A stretch of 36,845 nt of DNA. It comes from Franzmannia pantelleriensis (GTDB lineage Bacteria; Pseudomonadota; Gammaproteobacteria; Pseudomonadales; Halomonadaceae). The translations under genes were made by a program, and so were the position numbers. Of the stretch, positions 24,933 to 33,533 are shown one piece after another. The notes under the pieces were generated by a model, which did no database searches, had not been told where the DNA came from, and saw only the letters and a program-made list of their open reading frames with translations. The stretch covers positions 25,996 through 62,840 of the forward strand of contig NZ_FNGH01000019.1 in assembly GCF_900102875.1 (NCBI RefSeq), read 5' to 3'. Positions within the stretch are counted from its first letter, which is position 1. Each line of letters starts with the position of its first letter.

Positions 24933-26417
24933 ATGACCCAACCACTCCCCCCGCCCAGTCGCGGCCAGCGCTTTCTGGGCTATGCCATCGCGCTGATCGC
25001 CGGCCTGCTCACCACCCTCACCGCCTCGCCGTTCGAGCTGTGGTGGCTGGGCCCGGTGGCAGTGGCGCTCATCTATCTCGGCATCCACACCCTTACTCCC
25101 GGCCAGGCGGCGCTGAAGGGCTGGTGGTACGGCGTCGGGCTGTTCGGGACCGGGGCATCCTGGGTCTATGTCTCGATTCACGATTACGGCTACACCGGCG
25201 TGCCCCTGGCACTCTTTCTCACCGCGCTGTTCGTCGCTGCCATGGCGCTGTTCTTTGCGGTGTGGCTGTGGCTCTACTGCCGGCTGTGCGGCCCGCGCCT
25301 GGCAGCGCTGAGCTTTGCCGGCGCCTGGGTACTCGGCGAGGTGCTGCGCACCTATGCCTTCACCGGCTTCCCCTGGCTGCTGCTGGGCAGCGCCCACGTC
25401 GATTCACCACTGGCCGCCTGGGCACCGGTGGGTGGCGTCTATCTGCTGTCGCTGATTACTGCGCTCTCCGGCACCCTGCTGGTCGAGCTGCTGCAGCGCC
25501 GCTGGCTGGCGGCGGCACCGATTGCGTTGATGTGGCTGGCGCCGCTGGCGCTGAACGTCGAGTGGACCAGCCCCGCCGGTGAGCCGCGCCAGGTTGCGCT
25601 GCTGCAGGGCAACCTGCCCCAGGAGATCAAGTGGACGCCGGAAGGCCAGCGGGTGGCCGCCAACACCTTCAGCGAGATGACCCGCGAGCAGGATGACGAC
25701 ATCGACCTGATCGTCTGGCCCGAGGCGGCGCTGCCGATGTTCGAGGATGAAGCGCAGCCACTGCTCGAACGGGTCCAGGCCAACCTGGCCCCGGACACCG
25801 CCCTGCTCACCGGCATTCTGCAGCGCGACGGCGATGGCCTGTTCTACAACGCGGTGATCGGGGTCGGCGACGCCGAGGGCCAGTATCGCAAGGAGCATCT
25901 GGTGCCGTTCGGCGAGTACCTGCCGTTCGACAACCTGCTGCGGGGTGCCATCGCCTTCTTCGACCTGCCAATGCCGGCCATGACCCCCGGCGGCGCCCGC
26001 CAGGCACCGATGCAGGCCGCCGGCCTGACCATCGGCAACGCGATCTGCTACGAGATCATCTATGCCGATTTGGTCGCCCAACGCGCCCGGCATGCCGACG
26101 TGCTGCTGACGGTCTCCAACGACACCTGGTTTGGCGCCTCGATCGGCCCTCATCAGCACTTTCAGATGGCGCGCCTGCGGGCGCTGGAGAACGGCCGCTA
26201 CGTGGCTCGCGCCACCAGCAACGGCGTCACCGCGATCATCGACCCCCAGGGTCGGGTCACCGCGCAGCTCCCCCAGTTCGAAACCGCCAGCCTGAGCGGC
26301 GAGGTCACCCCGATGCAGGGCCTGACGCCCTTCACACGCAGCGGCAGCTGGCCGGCCTGGCTGCTGGCCGCGCTGCTGATGGCAACGGGACTGCGCATCA
26401 CGCGCAAGACGACATAG
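24933..26417 (+). CDS. lnt: Apolipoprotein N-acyltransferase
   Basis: This 494-residue inner-membrane enzyme adds the third acyl chain to lipoproteins. The N-terminal part has about six to seven helices, and a periplasmic nitrilase domain carries Glu in 'LIVWPEAALPMFE', Lys in 'YRKEHLVPFGEYLP' and Cys in 'GNAICYEIIY'. A final C-terminal helix ends the protein. Of two ATGs, 24933 has AAGGA at six bases; 24927 is too close. The stop codon abuts a run of CGCCGAG repeats. Confidence 0.96.
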   Translation: MTQPLPPPSRGQRFLGYAIALIAGLLTTLTASPFELWWLGPVAVALIYLGIHTLTPGQAALKGWWYGVGLFGTGASWVYVSIHDYGYTGVPLALFLTALFVAAMALFFAVWLWLYCRLCGPRLAALSFAGAWVLGEVLRTYAFTGFPWLLLGSAHVDSPLAAWAPVGGVYLLSLITALSGTLLVELLQRRWLAAAPIALMWLAPLALNVEWTSPAGEPRQVALLQGNLPQEIKWTPEGQRVAANTFSEMTREQDDDIDLIVWPEAALPMFEDEAQPLLERVQANLAPDTALLTGILQRDGDGLFYNAVIGVGDAEGQYRKEHLVPFGEYLPFDNLLRGAIAFFDLPMPAMTPGGARQAPMQAAGLTIGNAICYEIIYADLVAQRARHADVLLTVSNDTWFGASIGPHQHFQMARLRALENGRYVARATSNGVTAIIDPQGRVTAQLPQFETASLSGEVTPMQGLTPFTRSGSWPAWLLAALLMATGLRITRKTT

Positions 26418-26464
26418 CGCCGAGCGCCGAGCGCCGAGCGCCGAGCGCCGAGCGCCGAGCGCCG
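26418..26464. repeat. Tandem heptamer repeat (CGCCGAG)n after lnt
   Basis: Immediately after the lnt stop there are six exact copies of CGCCGAG plus five more bases (47 nt). A related GCGCC/GGCGCT-rich stretch lies at 26574-26600 across the phaC stop. Length variation by slippage is likely. No function is evident. Confidence 0.9.
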
Positions 26465-26500
26465 CAGGATGGTGTTATCGACAATGGCAGTATCAATGAA

Positions 26501-26532
26501 GAGCCCCGCTGGAATAAATTCCAGCGGGGCTC
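26501..26532. terminator. Bidirectional terminator between lnt and phaC
   Basis: GAGCCCCGCTGGAAT (26501-26515) and ATTCCAGCGGGGCTC (26518-26532) are perfect complements separated by two bases, followed on the plus strand by ACTTTTCTCTC. It sits between two convergent genes and should end transcripts from lnt, and perhaps from phaC. Confidence 0.85.
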
Positions 26533-26584
26533 ACTTTTCTCTCACACTACGGGTTTCTCTAACTAACCCACTTGGCGCCGGGCG

Positions 26585-28426
26585 CTAGGTGCTGGGCGCT
26601 TCTCCCAACACCTCAGGGATCGTCATGCGCACATAGCGGCCGGGGGCCGGTTCCAGCAAGGCCAGCTCGCCCTCGCCGGGCACCCGCGCCGGCACCAGCT
26701 TCTTGGGATCCGGGTCGGCATAGCCGTTCTCGGTCACCCAGGCTTGCCAGTGCGGCCACCACGAGCCCTCGTTGAAGGTGGCGCTCTCCAGCCACTCGCC
26801 GGGGCTCTCCGGCAGGGACTCGTTGGTCCAGTAGCCGTACTTGTTCTTGGCCGGCGGATTGACGATACCGGCGATGTGGCCCGAACCGCCGAGCACGAAG
26901 GTGACCGGCCCCTTGGGCAGCTGGGTGCCGCCGTAGGTGCTGTTCCACTTGGCGATGTGGTCCTCCTTGGCGGAGACGAAGTAGCTCGGCGTGGAGATCT
27001 TGCGCAGGTCGATCTTGACCCCGTCGAGCTCGATGCCGCCCGGCTCGATCAGGCGATTCTCCATGTACATGTGGCGCAGGTACCAGGCGTGGGTGCCGGC
27101 CGGCAGGTTGGTGCCGTCGGTGTTCCAGTACAGCAGGTCGAAGGCCGCCGGCTGCTCGCCCTTGAGGTAGTTGCTGATGTAGAACGACCAGAACAGGTCG
27201 TTCTCACGCAGCAGGTTGAAGGAGAACGCCATCACCCGGCCGTCGAGGTAACCGTCGGCCTCGAGCTGACGCTCGAGCCCTTGCAGCACCGGCTCGCTGA
27301 GAAAGACGCCGATCTCGCCGGGGTCGCTGAAATCCTGCAGGGTGGCCATGTAGGTTACCGACTTGACCTTGCGCCCGCGTCGGGTGCTGGTCAGGTAGGC
27401 CACGGTGGAAGCCGCCAGGGTGCCGCCGATACAGTAGCTGACCAGATTCACCGACTTCTCGCCGCAGGCCTGCTCGATGGCGCCCATGGCATCGATGGGG
27501 CCCATCTGCATATAGTCGGCCCAGGTCAGGTCGCGCTGCTCGGGGCCGGGGTTGCGCCACGAGATCAGGAACACGCTGTGGCCCTGATCGACAAGCCACT
27601 TGACCAGCGAGTTATCCTCGCGCAAATCGAGAATATAGTACTTGTTGATCCACGGCGGCACGATCAGCAGCGGTGTCTTGAACACCTTCTCGGTGGTCGG
27701 ATGGTACTGGATCAGCTGGATCAGCTCGTTCTCGTAGACCACCTCACCGGGGGTCACGGCGACGTTCTCGCCAATCTGAAACGCCGAGCGATCGGTCATG
27801 GTGACGTTGATGCCTTCGGCGGAGTTGGCAAGATCTTCGCGCAGCCGGGCCATGCCATCGATCAGGTTCTGGCCCTTGGTCTCCAGGGTGCGGCGCATCA
27901 CTTCGGGGTTGGTGGTGACGAAGTTCGACGGCGACATGGCGCTGACGCACTGGCGGGCGTAGAACGCCAGGCTGCGATGCTTGTCCTCGGGCAGGCCGTC
28001 GAGGCTCGCCACCAGCTCTTCGACGCTACGCGAGAACAGCAGGTACTGCTGAAGCAGCGCCTGGTAGAAGGGCTCTTCCTGCCAGGCCGGGTCCTTGAAG
28101 CGCCGATCATGTCGGGCCGGCTCCACCAGCGGCGCCGGTGACTGCCCCGCCATCGCCTGCATGCCGTGCTGCCACAGCTGCAACTGCTCCTGCATCAGGC
28201 GCCACTGGGCGGCATACATCGCCTGAGGGTCGCTGGCCAGCGCCTCTAGACCAGCGGCAAGGCTGTCACGCATATCGTTGTAGACGGTCTTGCCCGCTTC
28301 GCTGGGCTCCATCCGTGCGACGAGATCCCCCAGCATCTCCTGATACTGCTGACCGATGGCGGTGAGCTGCTCACGCCATGCCTCCATGTCCGCCTGGGAC
28401 GGCTGATCGATTCCTGGCTGCTGCAT
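26585..28426 (-). CDS. phaC: Class I poly(3-hydroxyalkanoate) synthase
   Basis: This 613-residue enzyme polymerises 3-hydroxyacyl-CoA into PHA on carbonosomes. The triad is Cys332 in S-Y-C-I-G-G, Asp489 in 'SAKEDHIAKW' and His517 in 'GGSGHIAGIVNPP'. The lipase-like box begins with Ser330 rather than the usual Gly, a variant I recall from Halomonas synthases. The N-terminal domain (about 1-200) and 'VPPWINKYYILDL' are typical. The start MQQPGIDQPS (28426) is accepted. It lies 168 nt downstream of the phasin gene on the same strand, with a strong hairpin between them. Its 3' end runs into GCGCC-type repeats. Confidence 0.95.
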   Translation of the reverse strand: MQQPGIDQPSQADMEAWREQLTAIGQQYQEMLGDLVARMEPSEAGKTVYNDMRDSLAAGLEALASDPQAMYAAQWRLMQEQLQLWQHGMQAMAGQSPAPLVEPARHDRRFKDPAWQEEPFYQALLQQYLLFSRSVEELVASLDGLPEDKHRSLAFYARQCVSAMSPSNFVTTNPEVMRRTLETKGQNLIDGMARLREDLANSAEGINVTMTDRSAFQIGENVAVTPGEVVYENELIQLIQYHPTTEKVFKTPLLIVPPWINKYYILDLREDNSLVKWLVDQGHSVFLISWRNPGPEQRDLTWADYMQMGPIDAMGAIEQACGEKSVNLVSYCIGGTLAASTVAYLTSTRRGRKVKSVTYMATLQDFSDPGEIGVFLSEPVLQGLERQLEADGYLDGRVMAFSFNLLRENDLFWSFYISNYLKGEQPAAFDLLYWNTDGTNLPAGTHAWYLRHMYMENRLIEPGGIELDGVKIDLRKISTPSYFVSAKEDHIAKWNSTYGGTQLPKGPVTFVLGGSGHIAGIVNPPAKNKYGYWTNESLPESPGEWLESATFNEGSWWPHWQAWVTENGYADPDPKKLVPARVPGEGELALLEPAPGRYVRMTIPEVLGEAPST

Positions 28427-28541
28427 TGCACACTCCGACTAAGCGTTGGCTGAACTGCTTCTTCTCGCCGATTATTTGCCCTGTCTGAATTTTGCTCGCC
28501 GCCTTTTCAGACAAAGCGTATCTCTTGACCGAAAACACCAT

Positions 28542-28576
28542 CGCCCGCCTCGCCCGCTGGGCGGGCAAGACGGGCG
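28542..28576 (-). terminator. Nested hairpin between phasin and phaC
   Basis: CGCCCG (28542-28547) pairs with CGGGCG (28571-28576), and inside it GCCCGC (28552-28557) pairs with GCGGGC (28561-28566) around TGG. On the minus strand ATGGTGTTTTCGG follows. It may act as a partial terminator that lowers phaC relative to the phasin, or stabilise the phasin mRNA. Confidence 0.5.
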
Positions 28577-28594
28577 TTGTCGTAGGAAGGCCGC

Positions 28595-29011
28595 TCAGGA
28601 GCTTTTCTTGCTCGCCTGGCTGCTGGCCTTGGCTGGCGAAGAGGCACTCTTGGTGGCTTCTTCGGCCTGGGCCGCGGCTTTCTCGGCGGCCTCGCCGAAC
28701 AGCTGCTCCATCTCGCTCTTGAACTGCATGGAGAGCTCGGTCATGGCGCGGGCATCTTCGAGCATCTGTCGCGAGAGCTCGTTCATGATCTCGGCCTGAC
28801 GGGTACCGAACTCGCGCATGTCCTCGGCATCCTTGATTTCGCCGGCATCGCGCAGGCGCTCGGTGCCCAGTTGGCTATAGCGCTTCATCGACTCCAGCTG
28901 GTACTGGGTCATCTTTTCCATGTTGTCGAGCATCATCGAGTTGAGCTTGCGCATCGGCTCGAAGAAGCCACGGGTCTGCTCATTGAAGGCGGTGAACATC
29001 TTGTCTTGCAT
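28595..29011 (-). CDS. Phasin family protein
   Basis: In this 138-residue protein, a helical body (about 5-110, 'FTAFNEQTRGFFEPMRKLNSMMLDNMEKMTQYQLESMKRYSQLGTERLRDA') fits phasin_2-type proteins that coat PHA granules. The C-terminus is an Ala/Lys/Ser-rich tail. The ATG at 29011 has AGGAGG eight bases upstream, a strong site that suits an abundant granule protein; the open frame to 29038 is not needed. It precedes phaC in the same direction. Confidence 0.9.
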   Translation of the reverse strand: MQDKMFTAFNEQTRGFFEPMRKLNSMMLDNMEKMTQYQLESMKRYSQLGTERLRDAGEIKDAEDMREFGTRQAEIMNELSRQMLEDARAMTELSMQFKSEMEQLFGEAAEKAAAQAEEATKSASSPAKASSQASKKSS

Positions 29012-29147
29012 GGCGATTTCCTCCTGGATAACCGGCATAAGGGGTCAAGCAATTTGCTGCACTGCACAAAGCGTAGTCTGTCCCCGTTCGGGTTGCAATA
29101 CGCCGAGTGCCAGTTGCTTGACCAGGATCAACCTTGCCTCGAGTCGC

Positions 29148-29537
29148 TCACTTGCGCTTGGCGCGCGGGCTCGCCGAGGCCTTGCCGCGAGGCGATGCTT
29201 TCTGCTCATCGCCCTCCTCGGTCGGCTGCTCTTGCGGCTTGCCACCACTACTGGCGGCCTGACGCAGCATATCCAGCATCATCTGCTGGTAGCTGCCGAA
29301 GCTGGCCAGACTCTGGGCCATGCTGTCCTTCATGAACGGCTGCTGCATGCCCTCCTTGAAGAACGGCTGCTGGAGGAACGGCTGCATCAGACTCATCGGG
29401 TCATACCCCTCCGCGCCGTTCTCCATCTGCTGCTGGATACGCGCCATCAGATCGTTCTGAAAGGCCTCGACATCCGGTAGCCCCATGGCCTGGCGAAACT
29501 CTTGAGGGGTGAGATCGAACTCGACGTTGATTTTCAT
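29148..29537 (-). CDS. DUF6489 family protein
   Basis: This 129-residue protein starts MKINVEFDLTPQEFRQAMGL, then 'DVEAFQNDLMARIQQQMENG', the DUF6489 pattern. A Met/Gln/Phe-rich middle ('MQPFLQQPFFKEGMQQPF') follows, with a basic tail ending SPRAKRK. The lysine/arginine-rich tail could bind DNA or granules, and its place before the phasin gene hints at a PHA-granule role, but this is inference. The start at 29537 follows the family; ATG 29546 is also possible, and neither has a strong ribosome binding site. Confidence 0.75.
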   Translation of the reverse strand: MKINVEFDLTPQEFRQAMGLPDVEAFQNDLMARIQQQMENGAEGYDPMSLMQPFLQQPFFKEGMQQPFMKDSMAQSLASFGSYQQMMLDMLRQAASSGGKPQEQPTEEGDEQKASPRGKASASPRAKRK

Positions 29538-29600
29538 AGATAGCATGACTCGACTGGCGGACTTGCCACCAGTCTAGCAGCCATACGGGAAAGGCCCTCA

Positions 29601-29633
29601 CCGCAGCGCCAACGATCATCGTCGGCGCTGCGG
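29601..29633 (-). terminator. Hairpin downstream of aroC
   Basis: CCGCAGCGCCAACGAT (29601-29616) and ATCGTCGGCGCTGCGG (29618-29633) form a 16-bp stem with one mismatch, seven bases past the aroC stop. On the minus strand GGGCCTTTCCC follows at a short distance. A terminator or 3' stabiliser is likely. Confidence 0.7.
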
Positions 29634-29640
29634 TACGGAG

Positions 29641-30726
29641 TCAGCTCAAGCGGGGGGTGTCGACGCGCACGTCGAGGTTCTGGGCGCGGTGGCGCAGCAG
29701 GTGGTCGATCAGGGTCAGCGCCATCATCGCCTCGGCGATGGGCGTGGCGCGGATGCCAACACAGGGGTCGTGGCGACCCTTGGTGACCACCTCGACCGGG
29801 TTACCGTGGACGTCGATGGAGCGTCCCGGGGTGGTAATGCTGGAGGTCGGCTTGAGCGCCAGATGGGCGATCAGCGGCTGTCCCGAGGAGATGCCGCCGA
29901 GCACGCCGCCGGCGTGGTTGGAGAGGAAACCGTCCGGGGTCATCTCGTCGCGGTGCTCGCTGCCACGCTGGGCGACGCTGGCGAAGCCGTCGCCGATCTC
30001 CACGCCCTTGACGGCGTTGATGCTCATCAGGCCGTGGGCCAGGTCGGCATCGAGGCGGTCGAAGACCGGCTCACCGAGGCCCGGCGGCAGCCCATCGGCA
30101 ACCACGCTGATCTTGGCGCCGACCGAGTCCTGGTCGCGGCGCAGCTGGTCCATGTAGGCCTCGAGTTCGGGGACCTTGTCGGGGTCGGGGCAGAAGAAAG
30201 CGTTCTCCCTCACCGCCTGCCAATGCTTGAAATCGATCTCGATCGGGCCGAGCTGACTCATGTAGCCGCGCACCTGGATGCCCAGGGTGGCCAGGTACTT
30301 CTTGGCGATGGCGCCGGCGGCCACGCGCATGGCGGTCTCGCGGGCGCTGGAACGGCCGCCGCCACGATAGTCTCGCACGCCGTACTTGTGGTGGTAGGTG
30401 TAGTCAGCGTGGGCCGGGCGAAACTGGTCCTTGATCTTGGAGTAGTCCTTGGAGCGCTGGTCGGTGTTCTCGATCAGCAGCCCGATCGAGGTGCCGGTGG
30501 TGACGCCCTCGAACACCCCGGAGAGGATTCTTACCTGGTCGGGCTCACGTCGCTGGGTGGTGTGCCGCGAGGTGCCGGGCCGGCGACGATCGAGGTCGCG
30601 CTGCAGGTCGGCCTCGCTGAGCGCCAGCCCGGGCGGGCAGCCGTCGATGATGGCACCCAGCGCCGGGCCGTGGCTCTCGCCGAAGGTGGTGACGGTGAAC
30701 AGCTTGCCGAAGGTGTTGCCGGACAT
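29641..30726 (-). CDS. aroC: Chorismate synthase
   Basis: This 361-residue enzyme converts EPSP to chorismate, the precursor used by TrpE in this window. Signatures are '[20 protein letters not shown]', '[19 protein letters not shown]' and '[26 protein letters not shown]'. The ATG at 30726 has GAGGA upstream; the longer frame to 30891 overlaps prmB and is rejected. It follows prmB by 28 nt on the same strand, the usual prmB-aroC order. Confidence 0.97.
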   Translation of the reverse strand: MSGNTFGKLFTVTTFGESHGPALGAIIDGCPPGLALSEADLQRDLDRRRPGTSRHTTQRREPDQVRILSGVFEGVTTGTSIGLLIENTDQRSKDYSKIKDQFRPAHADYTYHHKYGVRDYRGGGRSSARETAMRVAAGAIAKKYLATLGIQVRGYMSQLGPIEIDFKHWQAVRENAFFCPDPDKVPELEAYMDQLRRDQDSVGAKISVVADGLPPGLGEPVFDRLDADLAHGLMSINAVKGVEIGDGFASVAQRGSEHRDEMTPDGFLSNHAGGVLGGISSGQPLIAHLALKPTSSITTPGRSIDVHGNPVEVVTKGRHDPCVGIRATPIAEAMMALTLIDHLLRHRAQNLDVRVDTPRLS

Positions 30727-30754
30727 GGGCGTTCCTCGCTGGTGGAGTCTGGGG

Positions 30755-31708
30755 TCAGGCGAAAGCCGAGGCGTAGGCGTCGAGTTCCGAGGCGGTGAGC
30801 ACGAACACGCCCTGGCCGCCGCGCTCGAACGCCAGCCACAGGAACGGCACCTCGGGGAAGGCCGCTTCGAGATGCTGGTCGGAGTTGCCAACCTCGACGA
30901 TCAACACACCGTGGTCGCTAAGATGTTGGCGGGCATCACGCAGGATGCGCCGCACGATATCCAGGCCGTCGTCGCCGGCCCCCAGCGCCAGCGCCGGTTC
31001 GTGCTGGAACTCGGCGGGCATGGTCGCCAGGTCACGGGCGTCGACATAAGGCGGATTGGCGACGATCAGGTCGTAGCGCTGGCCGGTCACGCCCTCGAAC
31101 ACGTCGGAGTAAACCGCACGCACTCGGGCCCCGACGTCATGGCGGCTGATATTGGCCTTGGCTACCTCCAGCGCGTCGACGCTGATCTCTGCCAGGTCGA
31201 CCTCGCAGGTGGGCAGGGTCAGGGCGGTGGCGATGCCGATGCAGCCCGAGCCGCTGCACAGGTCGAGCACTCGCGCCGGCGGTTCATCGGGAAACCAGGC
31301 GGCAAAGCCATCTTCGATCAGCTCGGCGATCGGCGAGCGCGGGATCAGCACCCGTTCATCAACGTGGAACGGGTAGCCGGCATAGAAACACTCGCCGAGC
31401 AGATAGGGCAGCGGCCGACGCGTCTCGATGCGCGACCTGACCAGCGCCACGATGCGCTTGCGCTCCATGGGCAGCAGGCGCGCTTCGAGCACCGCCGGGT
31501 CGACGTCCCAGGGCAGATGCAGTGCGCCCAGGGTCAGCGCCACGGCCTCGTCCCACGGCGAGGCGGTACCGTGGCCGTAGAACAGCCCGTGGGCATGAAA
31601 CTCGCTGGTCGCCCAGCGCAGGCAGTCGCGCAGGGTGATAAGGCCCTCGGCGAGGTCGGCATCGGGGAGCGTCAGGGTCGATACGGCTGCTGGGGAAGAG
31701 TCGGCCAC
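30755..31708 (-). CDS. prmB: Ribosomal protein uL3 N5-glutamine methyltransferase
   Basis: This 317-residue methyltransferase has the SAM-binding motif '[17 protein letters not shown]' and the catalytic '[19 protein letters not shown]' (NPPY). An N-terminal helical region (about 1-110) includes '[24 protein letters not shown]', typical of PrmB rather than PrmC. The start chosen is GTG 31708 (reading [10 protein letters not shown]) with AGGA seven bases upstream; ATG 31747 lacks a ribosome binding site. It is divergent from the Smr gene and upstream of aroC. Confidence 0.93.
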   Translation of the reverse strand: MADSSPAAVSTLTLPDADLAEGLITLRDCLRWATSEFHAHGLFYGHGTASPWDEAVALTLGALHLPWDVDPAVLEARLLPMERKRIVALVRSRIETRRPLPYLLGECFYAGYPFHVDERVLIPRSPIAELIEDGFAAWFPDEPPARVLDLCSGSGCIGIATALTLPTCEVDLAEISVDALEVAKANISRHDVGARVRAVYSDVFEGVTGQRYDLIVANPPYVDARDLATMPAEFQHEPALALGAGDDGLDIVRRILRDARQHLSDHGVLIVEVGNSDQHLEAAFPEVPFLWLAFERGGQGVFVLTASELDAYASAFA

Positions 31709-31863
31709 GCGGCATCCTGTCAGTTGGCTGGTGCGGTCAAGGGGCATGATTGTACCCGCAGTGCGGCACGGTTCACAGTCAGTCGCCAGCCGGTATACTG
31801 GCGCTGAACCGTGTCGCGTCCAGGAGGTCGGCACGCCAAGCCGCACGCCACGAGAGAGTTTTC

Positions 31864-32457
31864 ATGAGCCGACGCCCCGATCCGCCGGATGACGACGAGA
31901 TCAACCTGTTCCGCCAGGCCCTCAACGAGGCCGGCGTGCGTCGCTTGGACAGCAACCGCGCCGACCCCGGCAAGCCTGCCCAACGACGGCGCGCGGCGGC
32001 GCTGGCCGAGCGTCGCGCCGCCGCCACCGCGGCGGATGCGCAGCAGACCAGCAGCCGCACCAGCGACGGCCGCGTCGAGCCGGTGCGCCCCTCGGAGTTT
32101 CTCGACTTTGCGGTGGCCGACCTGCCCTACCGCACCCACGCCCAGCTCAAGCGTGGCGGCATCAATTGGGAAGCGGGCCTCGACCTGCACGGTTACAACG
32201 TCGACGAAGCGCGCAGCGAGCTGGAGAGTTTTCTGACCGAGGCACGTAGCCAGCGTATGCGCTGCGTGCTGGTGGTCCACGGCAAGTCCCGCGCCAGCGT
32301 GCACACCGGCGCCAGCGACTTTCCGGTGATCAAGAGCCACGTCAACGCCTGGCTGCGCGAGTGGCCGAGCGTGCTGGCGTTCTGCTCGGCCCGCGAACTC
32401 GACGGCGGCACCGGCGCGGTCTACGTACTGCTGCGTAGACGCGGCGAGGCGATGTGA
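31864..32457 (+). CDS. Smr-domain protein (SmrA/SmrB type)
   Basis: In this 197-residue protein, a charged N-terminal region (about 1-80) precedes 'FAVADLPYRTHAQLKRGGINWEAGLDLHGYNVDEAR', where LDLHGY is the Smr signature. 'VLVVHGKSRASVH' and 'GAVYVLLRR' complete the domain. SmrB cleaves mRNA at collided ribosomes in Escherichia coli; the DLHGY and HGK motifs needed are present. The start at 31864 follows GAGAG. It converges on the patatin gene with one base between stops. Confidence 0.92.
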   Translation: MSRRPDPPDDDEINLFRQALNEAGVRRLDSNRADPGKPAQRRRAAALAERRAAATAADAQQTSSRTSDGRVEPVRPSEFLDFAVADLPYRTHAQLKRGGINWEAGLDLHGYNVDEARSELESFLTEARSQRMRCVLVVHGKSRASVHTGASDFPVIKSHVNAWLREWPSVLAFCSARELDGGTGAVYVLLRRRGEAM

Positions 32458-32458
32458 G

Positions 32459-33517
32459 TCACTCGATGCCTGGCGTTGTCTGGTGGGGAGTCTGCGGTGG
32501 TTCGATAATGGTCGCATCGGCATCGTAGCCCTTGGCCCGATGGCGCCCCTCGTAGCGATCCAGCGCCTGCACGGCGAGATGCCGCCCTACGCGGATCAGC
32601 GCTTCGGCACGGTGGAACTCGTAGGCGCCGCACACCGACTTGGGCACCTCGATCAACACGTCTGGCGGATAACCGGCGACCTTGTAGCGGGCCAGCGCCG
32701 CCTGAGTGATGTCGAAGGATTCGAGCATCATGTCGAGCTTGCTCCAGGCACGGCGGGTGGCCATCTGCTCGCTGTCGGCGCTTTCGTCGGCGTCGTCGCT
32801 GCGGCTGGTGAACATGCGCTGGGCCTGCTCGCGCACACCGCTCATCCAGGCGCCGAAGCCCTTGCCCTCGGCTTCGAGCGCCTCTTCCCGGGCCTGCTCC
32901 TCGGCTGCCTCAGCGGCAGGCAGCAGCTCTTCGAGGGTCACCGGATAAGGGCTCTGGGCGGTGACGTTGACCGCCAGCACCATGTCGGCATGCGCCGAGA
33001 GTGTCGGCATGATCGGTAGCGGATTGAGCAGGCCGCCGTCGACCAACACCTGATCGCCGAAGTGCACCGGCGTGATGATCCCCGGTACCGCAATCGAGGC
33101 GCGAATCGCTCGCAGCAGCGAGCCGCTCTGGAACCACACCTCGCGCTGGCGGATCAGGTCGGTGGCCACGGTGGTCACCGGTATCGTCAGATCTTCGATC
33201 AGCGTCTCGCCGATCAGGCTCTCGAGCTTGCTCATCACCTTGCTGGCGCGCATCGCCCCCATCGGGCTCCAGGTCACATCGACCAGCTTGAGCACGTCGA
33301 AGTAGTCAAGCGCACAGACCCATTCGCGGTAGCCGTCGAGCTGCCCGGCGGCGTGAATGCCACCCACCAGTGCGCCCATCGAGCAGCCCGAGATGGAAAT
33401 GATCTGGTAGCCGCGCGCCTCGAGTTCGTCGATCACCCCGATATGCGCATAGCCCCGCGCCCCGCCGCTGCCCAACACCAGCGCCACGCGCTTGCCGAAT
33501 TCGCTCTTGCTGTTCAT
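32459..33517 (-). CDS. Patatin-like phospholipase (RssA family)
   Basis: In this 352-residue protein the oxyanion loop is 'GSGGARGYAHIG', the nucleophile is S46 in G-C-S-M-G, and the dyad Asp160 is in 'VLVDGGLLNPLP'. The extension after about residue 190 includes a Glu/Ala-rich helix ('LLPAAEAAEEQAREEALEAEGKG'). Patatin members hydrolyse acyl lipids; the cellular role of RssA is unclear. The ATG at 33517 has GGAGG four bases upstream. It lies 16 nt downstream of an alpha/beta hydrolase and probably shares its transcript. Confidence 0.93.
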   Translation of the reverse strand: MNSKSEFGKRVALVLGSGGARGYAHIGVIDELEARGYQIISISGCSMGALVGGIHAAGQLDGYREWVCALDYFDVLKLVDVTWSPMGAMRASKVMSKLESLIGETLIEDLTIPVTTVATDLIRQREVWFQSGSLLRAIRASIAVPGIITPVHFGDQVLVDGGLLNPLPIMPTLSAHADMVLAVNVTAQSPYPVTLEELLPAAEAAEEQAREEALEAEGKGFGAWMSGVREQAQRMFTSRSDDADESADSEQMATRRAWSKLDMMLESFDITQAALARYKVAGYPPDVLIEVPKSVCGAYEFHRAEALIRVGRHLAVQALDRYEGRHRAKGYDADATIIEPPQTPHQTTPGIE

Positions 33518-33533
33518 ATCGCCTCCTGCCGCG

